64,000 nt of DNA, from the NCBI GenBank assembly GCA_017510785.1, contig JAFWMH010000026.1:62001-126000 (forward strand), in the 5' to 3' direction. The first letter of the stretch is position 1. The number at the start of each line of letters is the position of its first letter. The position numbers and the translations under genes were made by a program. The stretch is from Atopobiaceae bacterium (GTDB taxonomy: Bacteria; Actinomycetota; Coriobacteriia; Coriobacteriales; Atopobiaceae). This document shows positions 35,837-44,590 of the stretch, in pieces. The notes under the pieces are model-generated. The model saw only the letters and a list, made by a program, of their open reading frames with translations, made no database searches and was not told where the DNA came from.

Positions 35837-38368
35837 CTATACCTCCTGTATCTGCTCGGCTGCGGGCACGTCGGCCACAACCTCAGGTACGACTACTTCG
35901 GGTGCGGGCTCGACAACGATGGGCTCAGCGACCACGGGCTCAACAACGGGTTCTGCTACAGGCTCGGTAGGCTGCGCATCGACCACAGGCTCTGCAGGCA
36001 CAATCTCTTCGGGTGTAGTCTCTTCCGGCGCGGCGTTCGCGTCGTTTTCCTTCGAGTCGGCATCGGCTGTTGTGTTCTCCGCCTCACTCGACGGCACCAC
36101 CGCAGATTCCTTCTCGGCCTCGGTGGTTGCGCCGCCTTTCTCCGCCGTCGTGTTTTCGGCGGAAGAATCCTTCTTTGTGGCCTCTGTGCCCTCGTCCTTG
36201 GTCTCTGCCTTGGCTGCATCTTTGGCCACTGCCTTTTCCGTGCTCTTGGCCGTATCCGTGGCCACATTCGCAGCAGCATCGCTCTTTGCACTCTTGGCCG
36301 TATTCACGGTCGTGTTCTTTGTTGTGCTCTTGTCTGCGCTCTCGTCCGCGCTCTTGTCTGCGCTCTTCGCAGCACGCGCCACAGGTGCCGAAGTTGTTTT
36401 ACTAGGTTGCGGCGTGCCACTCTTCGATTTGCCTCCACCCTTAAGCGCCTGTTCCGAAGGCACGGACGACTCTACGTACGTATTCGAACCCATAGTTTTG
36501 TAAAGCTCGCATTCGGTTGTTTTCGTGGGGTCGAGCGGAGAGCGATAGTCTTTGTAGAAATCATCCAAAATCGAACCGTTAGCACCATACTTGGAATTCT
36601 GCGTGATCTGATTCATGCGGTTGAGGAACACGAACACGAACTCGCTGGACGGATTAACGTCGTAGTACTTCGACCCATCTCTGCGCTTGTATTGGAAGCC
36701 CGCAATGAAGCGGTCCTCGAACTTGTCGGTGTTGGGGAAGTACTTCTCACCATCCGAAGGATCAACCGGCGATATGTCGCTAATCACCTGGTCAAGCGTC
36801 TCGCCCTTGTGCATGCGCTCAAGAATGGAATTGAGACCCAAACGGATTTTGGTGCTATCTATGCGAGTAACAGTCGTCGGATTCGACATCACATACGAGC
36901 TGCCAATGTTGGGATCCTTGCGCGCTGCCAACTCGCCCAAATACAGAACGGCAAGGTATCCCGTTGAATAGCGGGCAACCGTATTCACATCGGCGTCGTT
37001 ATTGTAGCTGTAACCAAGGTTGAACTTCTTGTTTGAATTTAAGTAGTTGTAGAGAATCGCCTTCTGGCTGCCTTGGTCAAAGTGATTGCCACCATCGTTT
37101 ACCTCTGCCACTAGGGCCGCGAACACATCCTTGCGGAACTGCAAGTTATTCTCGACGGCAGACGCGGTACCCTCAATAAACCACGTTGGATAGCGACAAA
37201 GATTGTATTCGTCTCTTCGTTCCTTCGTTCTGCCATCGATATCTGCAGCTACCAATTTCGTGGAGGTAGTACCCGTCATACCGGTGCGGTTGTAGTCGTC
37301 CATAAGGCCATGGAACATCTCGTGGACAATCGTGTTTTGGAATATGTCGAAGCCATATCCACTGCGCTGGAGCACGAGCTTTCCAGACTCATCCTTTCCG
37401 GAAATGCTCGAAGCGTCGACGCCGAGCACGTATCCATACTTAACGGTTTCGTCATCCTTTTTCATCCAATTCCATGCCACGTACGCAAGCCCATTGCGTG
37501 GCAGGTCGGTATGTGCCGGATCGCCGTCGTTGTCACCCTCCAAATAGTACACATAAAAGCCCATTTGCTTGCCAAGTTCGCCATTTTGGGCCGCAGTTTG
37601 AAACGCGGGGAACTTGCTAACAAGCAGGTTAACGGCTTGTGGCTGGAGCTTGTTGATTACAAGGTCGATCAACCAGTCAAGGTCGTCCTCACCCAAGGCA
37701 TTGCGCGCCGTCTTGGCACAATAAATGTCGATAAGAGAATAGTTCTCGCCATCGCCATACCCAATAATCTCGTCTTCGTCCGCCGCTTGAACCTCTTCGG
37801 CAGCCGGCTCCGACGCCATCTCGGCCCCTGCCCCGGTCTCGGCCTCGGCCGACTCGACTTGGCGAGCCTGCTCGAAGTAACCGCGCACCGATTCCGGAAC
37901 GAGGTAGGTAACGCCTGTGGCCGCATCGAGAATGGCAATGATGTTCTGGCCGCCCCAGATCTTTTGCAGGTCCTTCGAGAAGCGTAGCGTGTAGCCGCCT
38001 CGGGCATCGGGGGCCGTGCGATACTCCTGCGGCATGAAGTATGCAATGACGGGCAACTCGCCGCCGTTCGCGGTAGTCGCAAGCTCAAGGTCGGGCGCAA
38101 TCCACAGGACTGGCACATCCCACTTCTCGCCCTCCTTCGTGGTAATCGTGGCGGTATCGTCGAGCGCCTGGCCAGCCTTCGGCGCGTCAACGTCGCCGAC
38201 CTGCAAGTCGCTCACCTCTTTGCTGGCCTCGGATGCAGTGGATTGAGCGTCCAGGTGCACCGAATCCTCGGCAGCAATAGCGGCGGAAGGCAGAGCACCG
38301 CCCACCGCCATCGAGAGACTCACAATAACCGCAAGGCTTCTTTTAATACCGTTGCGAACAATACGCAT
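35837..38368 (-). CDS. Secreted gluzincin-like metalloprotease with long wall-spanning tail
   Basis: An 843-residue protein from ATG 38368 (AAGGGAG upstream). Residues 1-33 are a signal peptide (GIKRSLAVIVSLSMAVGG, then PSAAIAA). A zinc-protease core has NTIVHEMFHGLMDDY (HExxH) and downstream WFIEGTASAVEN, the ExxxA/E helix that supplies the third ligand in gluzincins. Around it are YATG-type beta segments and a NYLNSNKKF helical part. From about residue 600 on the chain is low complexity: Lys/Ala/Asp/Thr-rich (KSADKSADESADKSTTKNT), then Glu/Thr, then Pro/Val/Glu repeats (EPVVEPVVAEPIV). No LPxTG motif is present at the end. It is likely a wall- or matrix-associated protease; substrate unknown. 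Confidence 0.8.
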   Translation of the reverse strand: MRIVRNGIKRSLAVIVSLSMAVGGALPSAAIAAEDSVHLDAQSTASEASKEVSDLQVGDVDAPKAGQALDDTATITTKEGEKWDVPVLWIAPDLELATTANGGELPVIAYFMPQEYRTAPDARGGYTLRFSKDLQKIWGGQNIIAILDAATGVTYLVPESVRGYFEQARQVESAEAETGAGAEMASEPAAEEVQAADEDEIIGYGDGENYSLIDIYCAKTARNALGEDDLDWLIDLVINKLQPQAVNLLVSKFPAFQTAAQNGELGKQMGFYVYYLEGDNDGDPAHTDLPRNGLAYVAWNWMKKDDETVKYGYVLGVDASSISGKDESGKLVLQRSGYGFDIFQNTIVHEMFHGLMDDYNRTGMTGTTSTKLVAADIDGRTKERRDEYNLCRYPTWFIEGTASAVENNLQFRKDVFAALVAEVNDGGNHFDQGSQKAILYNYLNSNKKFNLGYSYNNDADVNTVARYSTGYLAVLYLGELAARKDPNIGSSYVMSNPTTVTRIDSTKIRLGLNSILERMHKGETLDQVISDISPVDPSDGEKYFPNTDKFEDRFIAGFQYKRRDGSKYYDVNPSSEFVFVFLNRMNQITQNSKYGANGSILDDFYKDYRSPLDPTKTTECELYKTMGSNTYVESSVPSEQALKGGGKSKSGTPQPSKTTSAPVARAAKSADKSADESADKSTTKNTTVNTAKSAKSDAAANVATDTAKSTEKAVAKDAAKAETKDEGTEATKKDSSAENTTAEKGGATTEAEKESAVVPSSEAENTTADADSKENDANAAPEETTPEEIVPAEPVVDAQPTEPVAEPVVEPVVAEPIVVEPAPEVVVPEVVADVPAAEQIQEV

Positions 38369-38397
38369 ATGTGAACTCCCTTCCTTGTGTGACATCT

Positions 38398-38445
38398 AGG
38401 GGACAGTCCCCGGGTGTCTAGCATTTATTTGGGGACTGCCCCCCT
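38398..38445. repeat. REP-like inverted repeat
   Basis: AGGGGACAGTCCCC (itself containing a perfect GGGGAC/GTCCCC dyad) at 38398-38411 and GGGGACTGCCCCCCT at 38431-38445. It sits upstream of the secreted protease gene. The shared GGGGACAG core links it to the repeats at 23611, 27216 and 28625. Confidence 0.65.
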
Positions 38446-38502
38446 TTGTTTACAGGTAATACCACGTACTACACGGTCGCATCCCATGGAACAATCGTGA
38501 AA

Positions 38503-38539
38503 GACCTTCTTTGCGTGTGCGCCACCCGCAAAGAAGGTC
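38503..38539 (-). terminator. Terminator after purA
   Basis: A perfect 13-bp stem GACCTTCTTTGCG/CGCAAAGAAGGTC with an 11-base loop. TTTC follows on the minus strand. Confidence 0.75.
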
Positions 38540-38617
38540 GTCTCCGTGTAAGCAGCTCCCAGTCGCCGCAGACGTACCAGTGCGATTAAGCTGCTCACCC
38601 GTTACCCTCGCAACTGC

Positions 38618-39898
38618 TTAGTGCCAGTAGCGATCGATGGTTTGCTCGCGATCGGGCCCGACGGTGATTATGCTCACGCGCACGCCGGCAAGCTGCTCGA
38701 GGAAGTCGATGTAGTCCTTCGCCTCGCGGGGCAGTTGGTAGAAGTTGCGAACGTCGCTGATGTCGCACTTCCAGCCAGGCAGCGTTTCGTACACAGGCTT
38801 GGCATGATAAAACACGCTTTGATGTTCGGGCACAGTTGTGTATCGTTTGCCGTCGCACTCATAGGCAACGCACACCTTGATTTCGTCAAGGCACCCGAGC
38901 ACGTCGAGCTTGGTAATCGCAAGGTCGGTAAGGCCATTCACACGCGCCGCGTAGTTAACGACCACGCCATCGTACCAGCCACAGCGACGCTTGCGCCCGG
39001 TGGTAACGCCGTATTCGTGGCCTACCTCGCCGAGCTTATCGCCAATTTCGTCGAAGAGTTCCGTGGGGAACGGACCCGAACCAACGCGCGTGAGGTATGC
39101 CTTTGCGATGCCGAGCACGCGCTTGATGTGGACGGGACCTACGCCCGAGCCGGTTACCGCACCGCCTGCAGTACAGTTGGAGCTCGTGACGAACGGATAC
39201 GTGCCGTGGTCGATGTCGAGCATCGTTGCCTGTGCGCCCTCGAAGAGGATGTTCTTGCGAGCGTCGATGGCGTCGTTGAGCAAAAGCGAGCTCTCGCAAA
39301 TGTACGGCCGGATGCGCGCGGCCATGGGAAGGTACGTCTCGCAGATTTGCTCTACGGTGTAGGTGGGCAGCTCGTATACCTTCTCGAGGATGGGGTTGGT
39401 GTAGGCAAGCGCTGCCTCGAGCTTTTGTCTAAAAATCTTCTCGTCGAGCATGTCTTGGATGCGCAGTCCGGTGCGGTTCATTTTGTCCATATAAGTGGGA
39501 CCGACGCCACGCTTGGTCGTACCGATGAGGTTTTTGCCGAGGCGCTTTTCGTGTGCGCCGTCGAGGTCCTTGTGATACGGCATCACGATGTGCGCGTTGC
39601 CGGAAATCTTGAGCGCATCGCAGCTTATGCCCTGCTCTTCGAGGGTATCGATTTCGCCCAAGAGGATTTCGGGGTCCACGATGCAGCCGTTGCCGATGAC
39701 GGGAATGGTTCCCTCGTACATTACGCCACTCGGCACTTGGTGCAACGCAAGGCGCTTATCTCCGGCAATAACGGTGTGACCAGCGTTCGCACCGCCGGCC
39801 GTGCGGCACACCACGTCGAAGTCTGCGGAGACGAGGTCGGTTACCTTGCCCTTTCCCTCGTCGCCCCATTGGGTTCCCACTAGCACGGTTGCTGGCAT
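38618..39898 (-). CDS. purA: Adenylosuccinate synthase
   Basis: A 426-residue GTP-dependent enzyme converting IMP and aspartate to adenylosuccinate. The P-loop-like VGTQWGDEGKGKVTD opens the protein, followed by GGANAGHTV, GTTKRGVGPTYMDK, EGAQATMLDIDHGTYPFVTS and TGRKRRCGWYD. ATG follows GGAAAGGAAGAG. A CGCTATACT -10 element (about 39932) precedes it. It acts one step before PurB on the AMP branch. Confidence 0.97.
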   Translation of the reverse strand: MPATVLVGTQWGDEGKGKVTDLVSADFDVVCRTAGGANAGHTVIAGDKRLALHQVPSGVMYEGTIPVIGNGCIVDPEILLGEIDTLEEQGISCDALKISGNAHIVMPYHKDLDGAHEKRLGKNLIGTTKRGVGPTYMDKMNRTGLRIQDMLDEKIFRQKLEAALAYTNPILEKVYELPTYTVEQICETYLPMAARIRPYICESSLLLNDAIDARKNILFEGAQATMLDIDHGTYPFVTSSNCTAGGAVTGSGVGPVHIKRVLGIAKAYLTRVGSGPFPTELFDEIGDKLGEVGHEYGVTTGRKRRCGWYDGVVVNYAARVNGLTDLAITKLDVLGCLDEIKVCVAYECDGKRYTTVPEHQSVFYHAKPVYETLPGWKCDISDVRNFYQLPREAKDYIDFLEQLAGVRVSIITVGPDREQTIDRYWH

Positions 39899-39984
39899 GA
39901 CTCTTCCTTTCCAAGGTTACAGACAAAACCGAGTATAGCGGAAATGCACGCACTCCCTAGAGTTTTCGCATGGAAGTGCCTTCG

Positions 39985-41376
39985 TTAAACGTCGTGAAAG
40001 CGGTCTATTTCGTAGAACTTAATCGTTTCGCCATCGAAGCGCATGTCGACGGCGGCGAGCGGGCCGGAACGGTTTTTGGCAATGATGAACTGCGTAATGC
40101 CCTCGTCGGGACGATCTTGTCGCTCGGCCTCTTCGGGAGTCATAGAACGGTCTAGGAGGATTACGATGTCGGCGTCCTGCTCGATGGCGCCCGATTCGCG
40201 CAGGTCGCTGAGCTGTGGACGCTTACCCGTGCGGCCTTCCACCTCGCGGTTGAGCTGGCTGAGCGCGACCACGGGCACATCGAGGTCCTTTGCCATGATT
40301 TTTATGCCGCGGCTCATCTCACCCACGATGGTGGAACGGTTGTCGTTACGATTCGCCCCTGGCGGCGTAGACAAAAGCTGCAGGTAGTCAATAATAACGA
40401 CGCCGTTTTCGCGTCCATGCAGCATACGCCGGGCCTTCGCGCGGATTTCCGTTACGGTAGTGCCAGGCGTATCGTCTACGAGGATATCGAGCTGGCGCAA
40501 ATCCTCAGTGGCCTCGAGGATTTGCGGCCACTGATTGTCTTGGATGTTGGCCGAGCGGATGTCGGTGAGTTTTATCATCGAACGAGACGAGAGGAGGCGT
40601 TGGGCAATTTCCACCTTACTCATCTCGAGCGAGAAGAGAGCCACGGTTGCGCCCGCCTCGGCTGCGTTAACAGCCAAGTTCAAACAGAACGACGTTTTAC
40701 CAACACCCGGACGCGCTCCCACGACCACCATTTGACCGCCGCGCAGGCCCAGCAGTCGTGAGTCGAGGCCCGGATAGCCCGTCTCGACGCCAAGCGTATC
40801 GCTCTGGTTTTCGGCCTGCTCGCCAAGATCGTTGTAGAGCTGTTCCATTATCTCCTCGAGCGTGGAATAGCTCGACTTTACGCTGCGGTCCGTCACCGAG
40901 AGAAGCATGCGCTCGGCTTGGTCCACGACCTCTTTGGTATCTTCAGGCGCGTCGAAGGCCAGTGCCGAAATCTGCGCCGATGCAGCAATCATCTGGCGCA
41001 GCGTGGTATCGCGTCGCAGGATTTGTGCGTGATGCGGCCAGCTCGCCAGCGCGAACGGATCCTCAGCGAGATCGAGTAGGTACGACGTTCCGCCGACTCG
41101 CTCCAACTCGCCCTCGCTTTTAAGAATATCGGCAAGTGAGATGGGATCCACGGGCCGATTGCTGTCGAACAGCTGACGCATCGCGTTAAAAATCGTACGA
41201 TTCGCCGGCTGATAGAAGTCGTTTTGGTCAACCTCGAGCAGGCACTCTTGGAATGCCTCGGGGGAACGAAGCATGGCCGAAAGAACCGACTGCTCGGCCT
41301 TTTGGTCCTGCGGCATCGCGCCCTGATGCGCAAGCGTCGCACGCGTCGGGTTTATCTCGTATGGCTGGTCGGGCAT
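39985..41376 (-). CDS. dnaB: Replicative DNA helicase
   Basis: A 463-residue hexameric helicase. The N-terminal DnaB domain (PQDQKAEQSVLSAMLRSPEA) is followed by a RecA-like core with Walker A GARPGVGKTS, Walker B VVIIDYLQLL and arginine-rich signature DLRESGAIEQDADIVILLDR. No intein is present. ATG follows GGAAGGAGCGAGC. The neighbourhood with rplI, rpsR, ssb and rpsF upstream is the classic bacterial arrangement. Confidence 0.97.
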   Translation of the reverse strand: MPDQPYEINPTRATLAHQGAMPQDQKAEQSVLSAMLRSPEAFQECLLEVDQNDFYQPANRTIFNAMRQLFDSNRPVDPISLADILKSEGELERVGGTSYLLDLAEDPFALASWPHHAQILRRDTTLRQMIAASAQISALAFDAPEDTKEVVDQAERMLLSVTDRSVKSSYSTLEEIMEQLYNDLGEQAENQSDTLGVETGYPGLDSRLLGLRGGQMVVVGARPGVGKTSFCLNLAVNAAEAGATVALFSLEMSKVEIAQRLLSSRSMIKLTDIRSANIQDNQWPQILEATEDLRQLDILVDDTPGTTVTEIRAKARRMLHGRENGVVIIDYLQLLSTPPGANRNDNRSTIVGEMSRGIKIMAKDLDVPVVALSQLNREVEGRTGKRPQLSDLRESGAIEQDADIVILLDRSMTPEEAERQDRPDEGITQFIIAKNRSGPLAAVDMRFDGETIKFYEIDRFHDV

Positions 41377-41431
41377 GCTCGCTCCTTCCGTCTAGACGTG
41401 GTGCTGTTTTGCCCGAATGGCGTTACGACTT

Positions 41432-41467
41432 CGGAGGGCGAACCTCCGACGAGGCAAGTTTGCCTCA
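41432..41467. repeat. Two small hairpins between rplI and dnaB
   Basis: CGGAGG GCGAA CCTCCG and GAGGCAA GTT TGCCTC lie side by side. An AACGTTTCG/GAAACGTT dyad follows at about 41473-41499. The role is unknown; they may be an attenuator or RNA-processing sites upstream of dnaB. Confidence 0.55.
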
Positions 41468-41556
41468 CACATTAACGTTTCGCACCCCGAGAAACGTTTT
41501 AGCCAACGAACAAAGATTGCCAACAAAAGTCTTCATCTAAGACAATCGTCCTATAA

Positions 41557-41593
41557 GAATAGCACCCCGCCCGCTCGGGACGGAGTGCTATTC
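41557..41593 (-). terminator. Terminator after rplI
   Basis: GAATAGCAC/GTGCTATTC stem with an inner CCCG/CGGG, 27 bases past the rplI stop; TTATAGG follows on the minus strand. Confidence 0.7.
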
Positions 41594-41619
41594 GTGTATG
41601 ACTTGCCGCGTACAACTAA

Positions 41620-42159
41620 CTACTCGGCAGCCTCTTCGGCTTCCTCCGCAGCGGCTTCGGCTGCTGCTGCGGCTTCGGCGGCCTCGGCCTCAGCCTGAGC
41701 AGCGAGCTCCTCCTCGGTAACACCGACGAGCACAACAACCGTAGCGTTGATCTCGCGATACAGGTTGATTTCGACCTCATGACGACCTGCCATCTTGATG
41801 GTTTGGCTACGTGCGATGCGCTTGCGGTCGACCTCGACGTCGAGCTGCTTCTTGATGGCATCGGCGATGTTAGCACTGGTGACGGAGCCAAAGAGCTGGC
41901 CCTCTTCGCCAACGCGCGCGTCGACGGCAATTGCCTTGCTCTCGAGCGTGGCCTTGAGCGCTGCGGCATCGGCCAAACGCTTTTCCTCGCGCTTGGCGAT
42001 GTTGTGGCGGCGCTCCTCAAGCTGCTTGAGGTTGCCCTTGGTGGCGGGAATGGCGATGCGCTGCGGATACAGGTAGTTCTCGGCGAAACCCTGAGCCACG
42101 TCTACGACGTCGCCTTCGCCACCCTTGCCCCTCAGCTCTCCCAGAAGGATTACTTTCAT
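41620..42159 (-). CDS. rplI: Large-subunit ribosomal protein bL9
   Basis: A 179-residue bL9. The N-terminal domain MKVILLGELRGKGGEGD, VAQGFAENYLYPQ and IPATKGNLKQLEER is typical. The C-terminal domain (LFGSVTSANIADAIKKQ, IKMAGRHEVEINLY) is complete. After that comes an extra tail of about 30 residues made almost only of Ala and Glu, a charged helix not needed for the fold. ATG follows CGAAAGGAG. Confidence 0.97.
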   Translation of the reverse strand: MKVILLGELRGKGGEGDVVDVAQGFAENYLYPQRIAIPATKGNLKQLEERRHNIAKREEKRLADAAALKATLESKAIAVDARVGEEGQLFGSVTSANIADAIKKQLDVEVDRKRIARSQTIKMAGRHEVEINLYREINATVVVLVGVTEEELAAQAEAEAAEAAAAAEAAAEEAEEAAE

Positions 42160-42177
42160 TGTATGCTCCTTTCGGGA

Positions 42178-42450
42178 TTATCCGCGACCGCGACCACCGC
42201 GGCTAGAGACCACGGGGACAACGTAGGGGATAAGAGCCATCTCGCGAGCGCGCTTGATGGCATTCGCGATGTCGTGCTGATGCTGCGTGCAAGTGCCCGT
42301 CACGCGGCGCGGCTTGATTTTGCCGCGATCGGTAGTGTACTTGCGAAGGAGTTGGGTGTCCTTATAGTCGATGAACTCGACACCCTCCTTGCAAAACTGG
42401 CAGTACTTGCGACGCGGCTGGCGCTGATAATCTTGCTTTTGCTGAGCCAT
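42178..42450 (-). CDS. rpsR: Small-subunit ribosomal protein bS18
   Basis: A 90-residue bS18 of the zinc-type form: YCQFCKEG near the N-terminus and [19 protein letters not shown] form the Cys/His site. The RRVTG signature is present. Start ATG follows GAAAGGCAAC. It is 18 bp from rplI. Confidence 0.97.
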   Translation of the reverse strand: MAQQKQDYQRQPRRKYCQFCKEGVEFIDYKDTQLLRKYTTDRGKIKPRRVTGTCTQHQHDIANAIKRAREMALIPYVVPVVSSRGGRGRG

Positions 42451-42510
42451 GTCGTTGCCTTTCTTGTGGGCGCGGGGCGCCCGGAATCTAACGGGTAAAA
42501 CGAAAAACGG

Positions 42511-43254
42511 TTAAAACGGAATCTCGTTGTCGTAGACGTCCGTTTCGGGAGGCGTCGTAACAACGTTTTCGGAGGACGTAGGAGCGGGACTTGCAGGCGC
42601 GGACTCCTCCGCCGGGGCGGAACTCACGCTTGGCATGTCTTGTGCGGAACTCGCGGGCGGCGTTGCCGGCACGGGCTGCGCATAGCCCTGATTTTGGGGC
42701 GGCACAGACATCGATGGCTGTGGAGCGTTGAACGACGGCGCAGGGTTTTGTCCGTAATTCTGCTGGCCGTAGTTGCCCTGCGGCTGACCGTAGTTTCCCT
42801 GTTGACCGTAATTGCCCTGCTGGCCATAATTGCCCTGCGGGCTGTAGTTGCCCTGCTGGCCATAATTGCCTTGGGACTGGCCGTAGTTTCCCTGCTGGGG
42901 CACATAGCCACCTTGGCTTTGCTGCTGACGGGGCGAAATGAAGTCGATGTCGTCAACAACCACCTCGAGTTTGCTGCGGCGCTGCCCGTCGCGCTCCCAG
43001 GAGTTGTATCGGAGCTTCCCCTCAACAACGACGCGGGTGCCCTTGCGCAGCGTGCGCGACAGATAGTCGGCACGATTGCCAAACAGCACGCAGTCCACAA
43101 AGTTGGCGTAATCCTCCCACTCCTGCGTTTGCGGGTTGCGGCGACGGTCGTTTACGGCCATGCCAAAGGTAAGAATGTTCATGCCACTTTGCGTGGAACG
43201 AATCTCGGGGTCGCGTGTAAGATTTCCCGAAATAACAACCTTGTTGATGCTCAC
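42511..43254 (-). CDS. ssb: Single-stranded DNA-binding protein
   Basis: A 247-residue SSB starting at GTG (AGGAGATATC before it). The OB fold has SINKVVISGNLTRDPEIR, TFGMAVNDRR and VDCVLFGNRADYLSR. The C-terminal half is a flexible linker with repeated GNYGQQ/GNYGQP motifs and a Pro/Ala/Ser-rich stretch, ending in the acidic tip VYDNEIPF that binds partner proteins. The linker is longer than usual. It lies in the rpsF-ssb-rpsR-rplI operon. Confidence 0.97.
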   Translation of the reverse strand: MSINKVVISGNLTRDPEIRSTQSGMNILTFGMAVNDRRRNPQTQEWEDYANFVDCVLFGNRADYLSRTLRKGTRVVVEGKLRYNSWERDGQRRSKLEVVVDDIDFISPRQQQSQGGYVPQQGNYGQSQGNYGQQGNYSPQGNYGQQGNYGQQGNYGQPQGNYGQQNYGQNPAPSFNAPQPSMSVPPQNQGYAQPVPATPPASSAQDMPSVSSAPAEESAPASPAPTSSENVVTTPPETDVYDNEIPF

Positions 43255-43295
43255 GATATCTCCTGCCTCTTTGCGGGGTGTATCCCCAGTTCTTG

Positions 43296-43589
43296 CTACT
43301 CCTCTTCCTGGCGCCTCACGACCATGTGACGCTTCACCGCATCGTTGATGCGAAGGACACGGTCGAGCTCTGCGATCTGAGTGGGATTAGCGTGGAAGTT
43401 GATGAGAATGTACTCACCTTCCTCGAGGCCGTCGATTTCGTAGGCGAGCTTGCGCTTGCCCCAGCTATCGACGCTATCGACCGTGCCGCCCTCGGACGTG
43501 ATTGCGACGTCGATACGAGCGCTAACGCCTGCGCGAATCTCGTCGTTGGCCGCGGGGTCGATAATGTACAGCAGTTCATAAGCCTTCAT
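43296..43589 (-). CDS. rpsF: Small-subunit ribosomal protein bS6
   Basis: A 97-residue bS6 starting at ATG 43589 after GAGGAGGTGAACCAC. Motifs MKAYELLYIIDP, GGTVDSVDSWGKRKLAYEID and EGEYILINFHA are typical. It is first in the operon; a longer frame 5' of this start is not needed for the family length. Confidence 0.97.
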   Translation of the reverse strand: MKAYELLYIIDPAANDEIRAGVSARIDVAITSEGGTVDSVDSWGKRKLAYEIDGLEEGEYILINFHANPTQIAELDRVLRINDAVKRHMVVRRQEEE

Positions 43590-43704
43590 GTGGTTCACCT
43601 CCTCTGGTCTCGTGGCCCCGGGTCGTGAAGGATGCGCCCAGGGCAGGAAAGTTCCGCAGGACATAGTAACATATGCAAGGCGATGTTCGCGTTCTCTGCA
43701 AATA

Positions 43705-43968
43705 TTACACGCCTATTACTTGCGCGTCGGCAGAGCGTGTGCCGAGGTACGAGCTTTGTGGTAGCACTAACAGCTCGTGTGCCAAGGTACGAGCTTTGTG
43801 GCCGCACCGACAGCTCGTGTGCCAAGGCACTAGCTGCGAGGCTACACAGAAAGCTAGACCAGCCACCACAACGGACGATTCTCTCATCGGTTGTTCTGGG
43901 TTCACCCAAACGCTCGTCTTCAACGCGCTTTTGTCTCCTTTCCTTGTGTGGGCCCATCCCTGTTGCAT
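43705..43968 (-). CDS. Possible 87-residue ORF downstream of leader repeat B
   Basis: An open frame with GAGGAGGCGC directly before ATG, starting 66 bp after leader repeat copy B in the gene-ward sense. The product (MQQGWAHTRKGDKSALKTS start) matches no family I recognise, and its 3' half is encoded by a 40-bp tandem repeat that shifts frame each unit. It could be a decayed gene. I list it because its placement mirrors the rpn and SpaA/VaFE genes behind copies A and C. Confidence 0.3.
   Translation of the reverse strand: MQQGWAHTRKGDKSALKTSVWVNPEQPMRESSVVVAGLAFCVASQLVPWHTSCRCGHKARTLAHELLVLPQSSYLGTRSADAQVIGV
43731..43850. repeat. 40-bp tandem repeat, three copies
   Basis: Units start at 43731, 43771 and 43811 with exact 40-bp period; the core is CTCGTGTGCCAAGGTACGAG, then CTTTGTGG. 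The third unit is more diverged. The period is not a multiple of three, so the array is not maintained for coding. Confidence 0.9.
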
Positions 43969-44033
43969 GCGCCTCCTCGCGAATCAGTTCACTCTTCACG
44001 CATGGCCTAGTTTACGAATCCAATTGAGCAGGA

Positions 44034-44130
44034 ATTTCCCCGCCAGCATACAGCTATTGAGCCGATTTTTGTATTTTCCCAGATAAACGTGGGTGTTTTA
44101 AAATGGCCACTTTCGATTGGGAATTTTCGG
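44034..44130 (-). repeat. Dispersed leader-like repeat, copy B
   Basis: Read on the minus strand: CGAAAGTGGCCATTTTAAAA, GTTTATCTGGGAAAATAC, AAAAATCGGCTCAATAGC and TGTATGCTGGCGGGG. It matches copy C at nearly every position of a 90-bp span and copy A slightly less. It lies in the repeat-rich island with no strongly supported gene downstream except the small ORF at 43705-43968. Confidence 0.85.
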
Positions 44131-44179
44131 GGCTTGACAATTCGCTTGGGCTTTGGCTTTGTTCGGGCTGCGGGTTCGT

Positions 44180-44350
44180 CGGGGCTGCGGGTTCTCGCGG
44201 GACTTGCGTTTCGTCTGGGCTTCATGTTCGCACGGTACCTGCGTTTCGGCCGGGCTTCGGGCTCGTCGGGCTGCGGGCTCGCACGGTACCTGCGTTTCGG
44301 CCGGGCTTCGGGCTCGTCGGGCTGCGGGCTCGCACGGTACCTGCGTTTCG
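44180..44350. repeat. 51-bp tandem repeat
   Basis: CACGGTACCTGCGTTTCG recurs at 44231, 44282 and 44333 with a 51-bp period. The two intervening units, GGCCGGGCTTCGGGCTCG plus TCGGGCTGCGGGCTCG, are identical. One or two degenerate units precede them from about 44180. Frames stay open through the array on both strands because 51 is a multiple of three, but no start/RBS supports translation. Confidence 0.9.
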
Positions 44351-44390
44351 ACGCATTGGAACTCCCCGATTATCTTCAGTTAATTTTGGT

Positions 44391-44483
44391 GTGTACAATT
44401 TCATGGTTGAAAACCGGCCCCAATGTACAATTCGGAGACAAAATCGTACATTGGGCCGGTTTTTCGTCTAGGAAATCGTACAC
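44391..44483. mobile_element. 93-bp palindromic MITE-like element, copy 1
   Basis: Terminal inverted repeats GTGTACAATTTC (44391-44402) and GAAATCGTACAC (44472-44483). Inside is a second dyad: AAAACCGGCCCCAATGTACA (44410) pairs with TGTACATTGGGCCGGTTTT-type sequence ending at 44464, around a CGGAGACA loop. A copy of the same 93-bp length lies at 46771-46863 in direct orientation, and similarity extends about 15 bp on both sides (44375-44497 against 46755-46877). It encodes nothing. It is not a normal terminator because it has two nested stems and an exact second copy. Confidence 0.75.
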
Positions 44484-44590
44484 ATTGAGCATTTGATATC
44501 GTTTCACTCCGCTCATCGCTACTACGGCCTTGTTTTTTATGTGATATTATCTTGTTGCTGCAATATCAATTACTTATGGGTTCTTCATTT

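Noticed and set aside
43731..43850. CRISPR array
   Set aside because: The 40-bp units are contiguous with no spacers and degrade along the array; no cas genes are nearby.
44391..44483. Simple transcription terminator
   Set aside because: Nested dyads, terminal inverted repeats and a second 93-bp copy in direct orientation fit a repeated element better.
44089..44496. Plus-strand ORFs across the 51-bp repeat
   Set aside because: The period is a multiple of three so frames remain open by default; there is no RBS and the composition is Gly/Arg/Cys-rich without family features.
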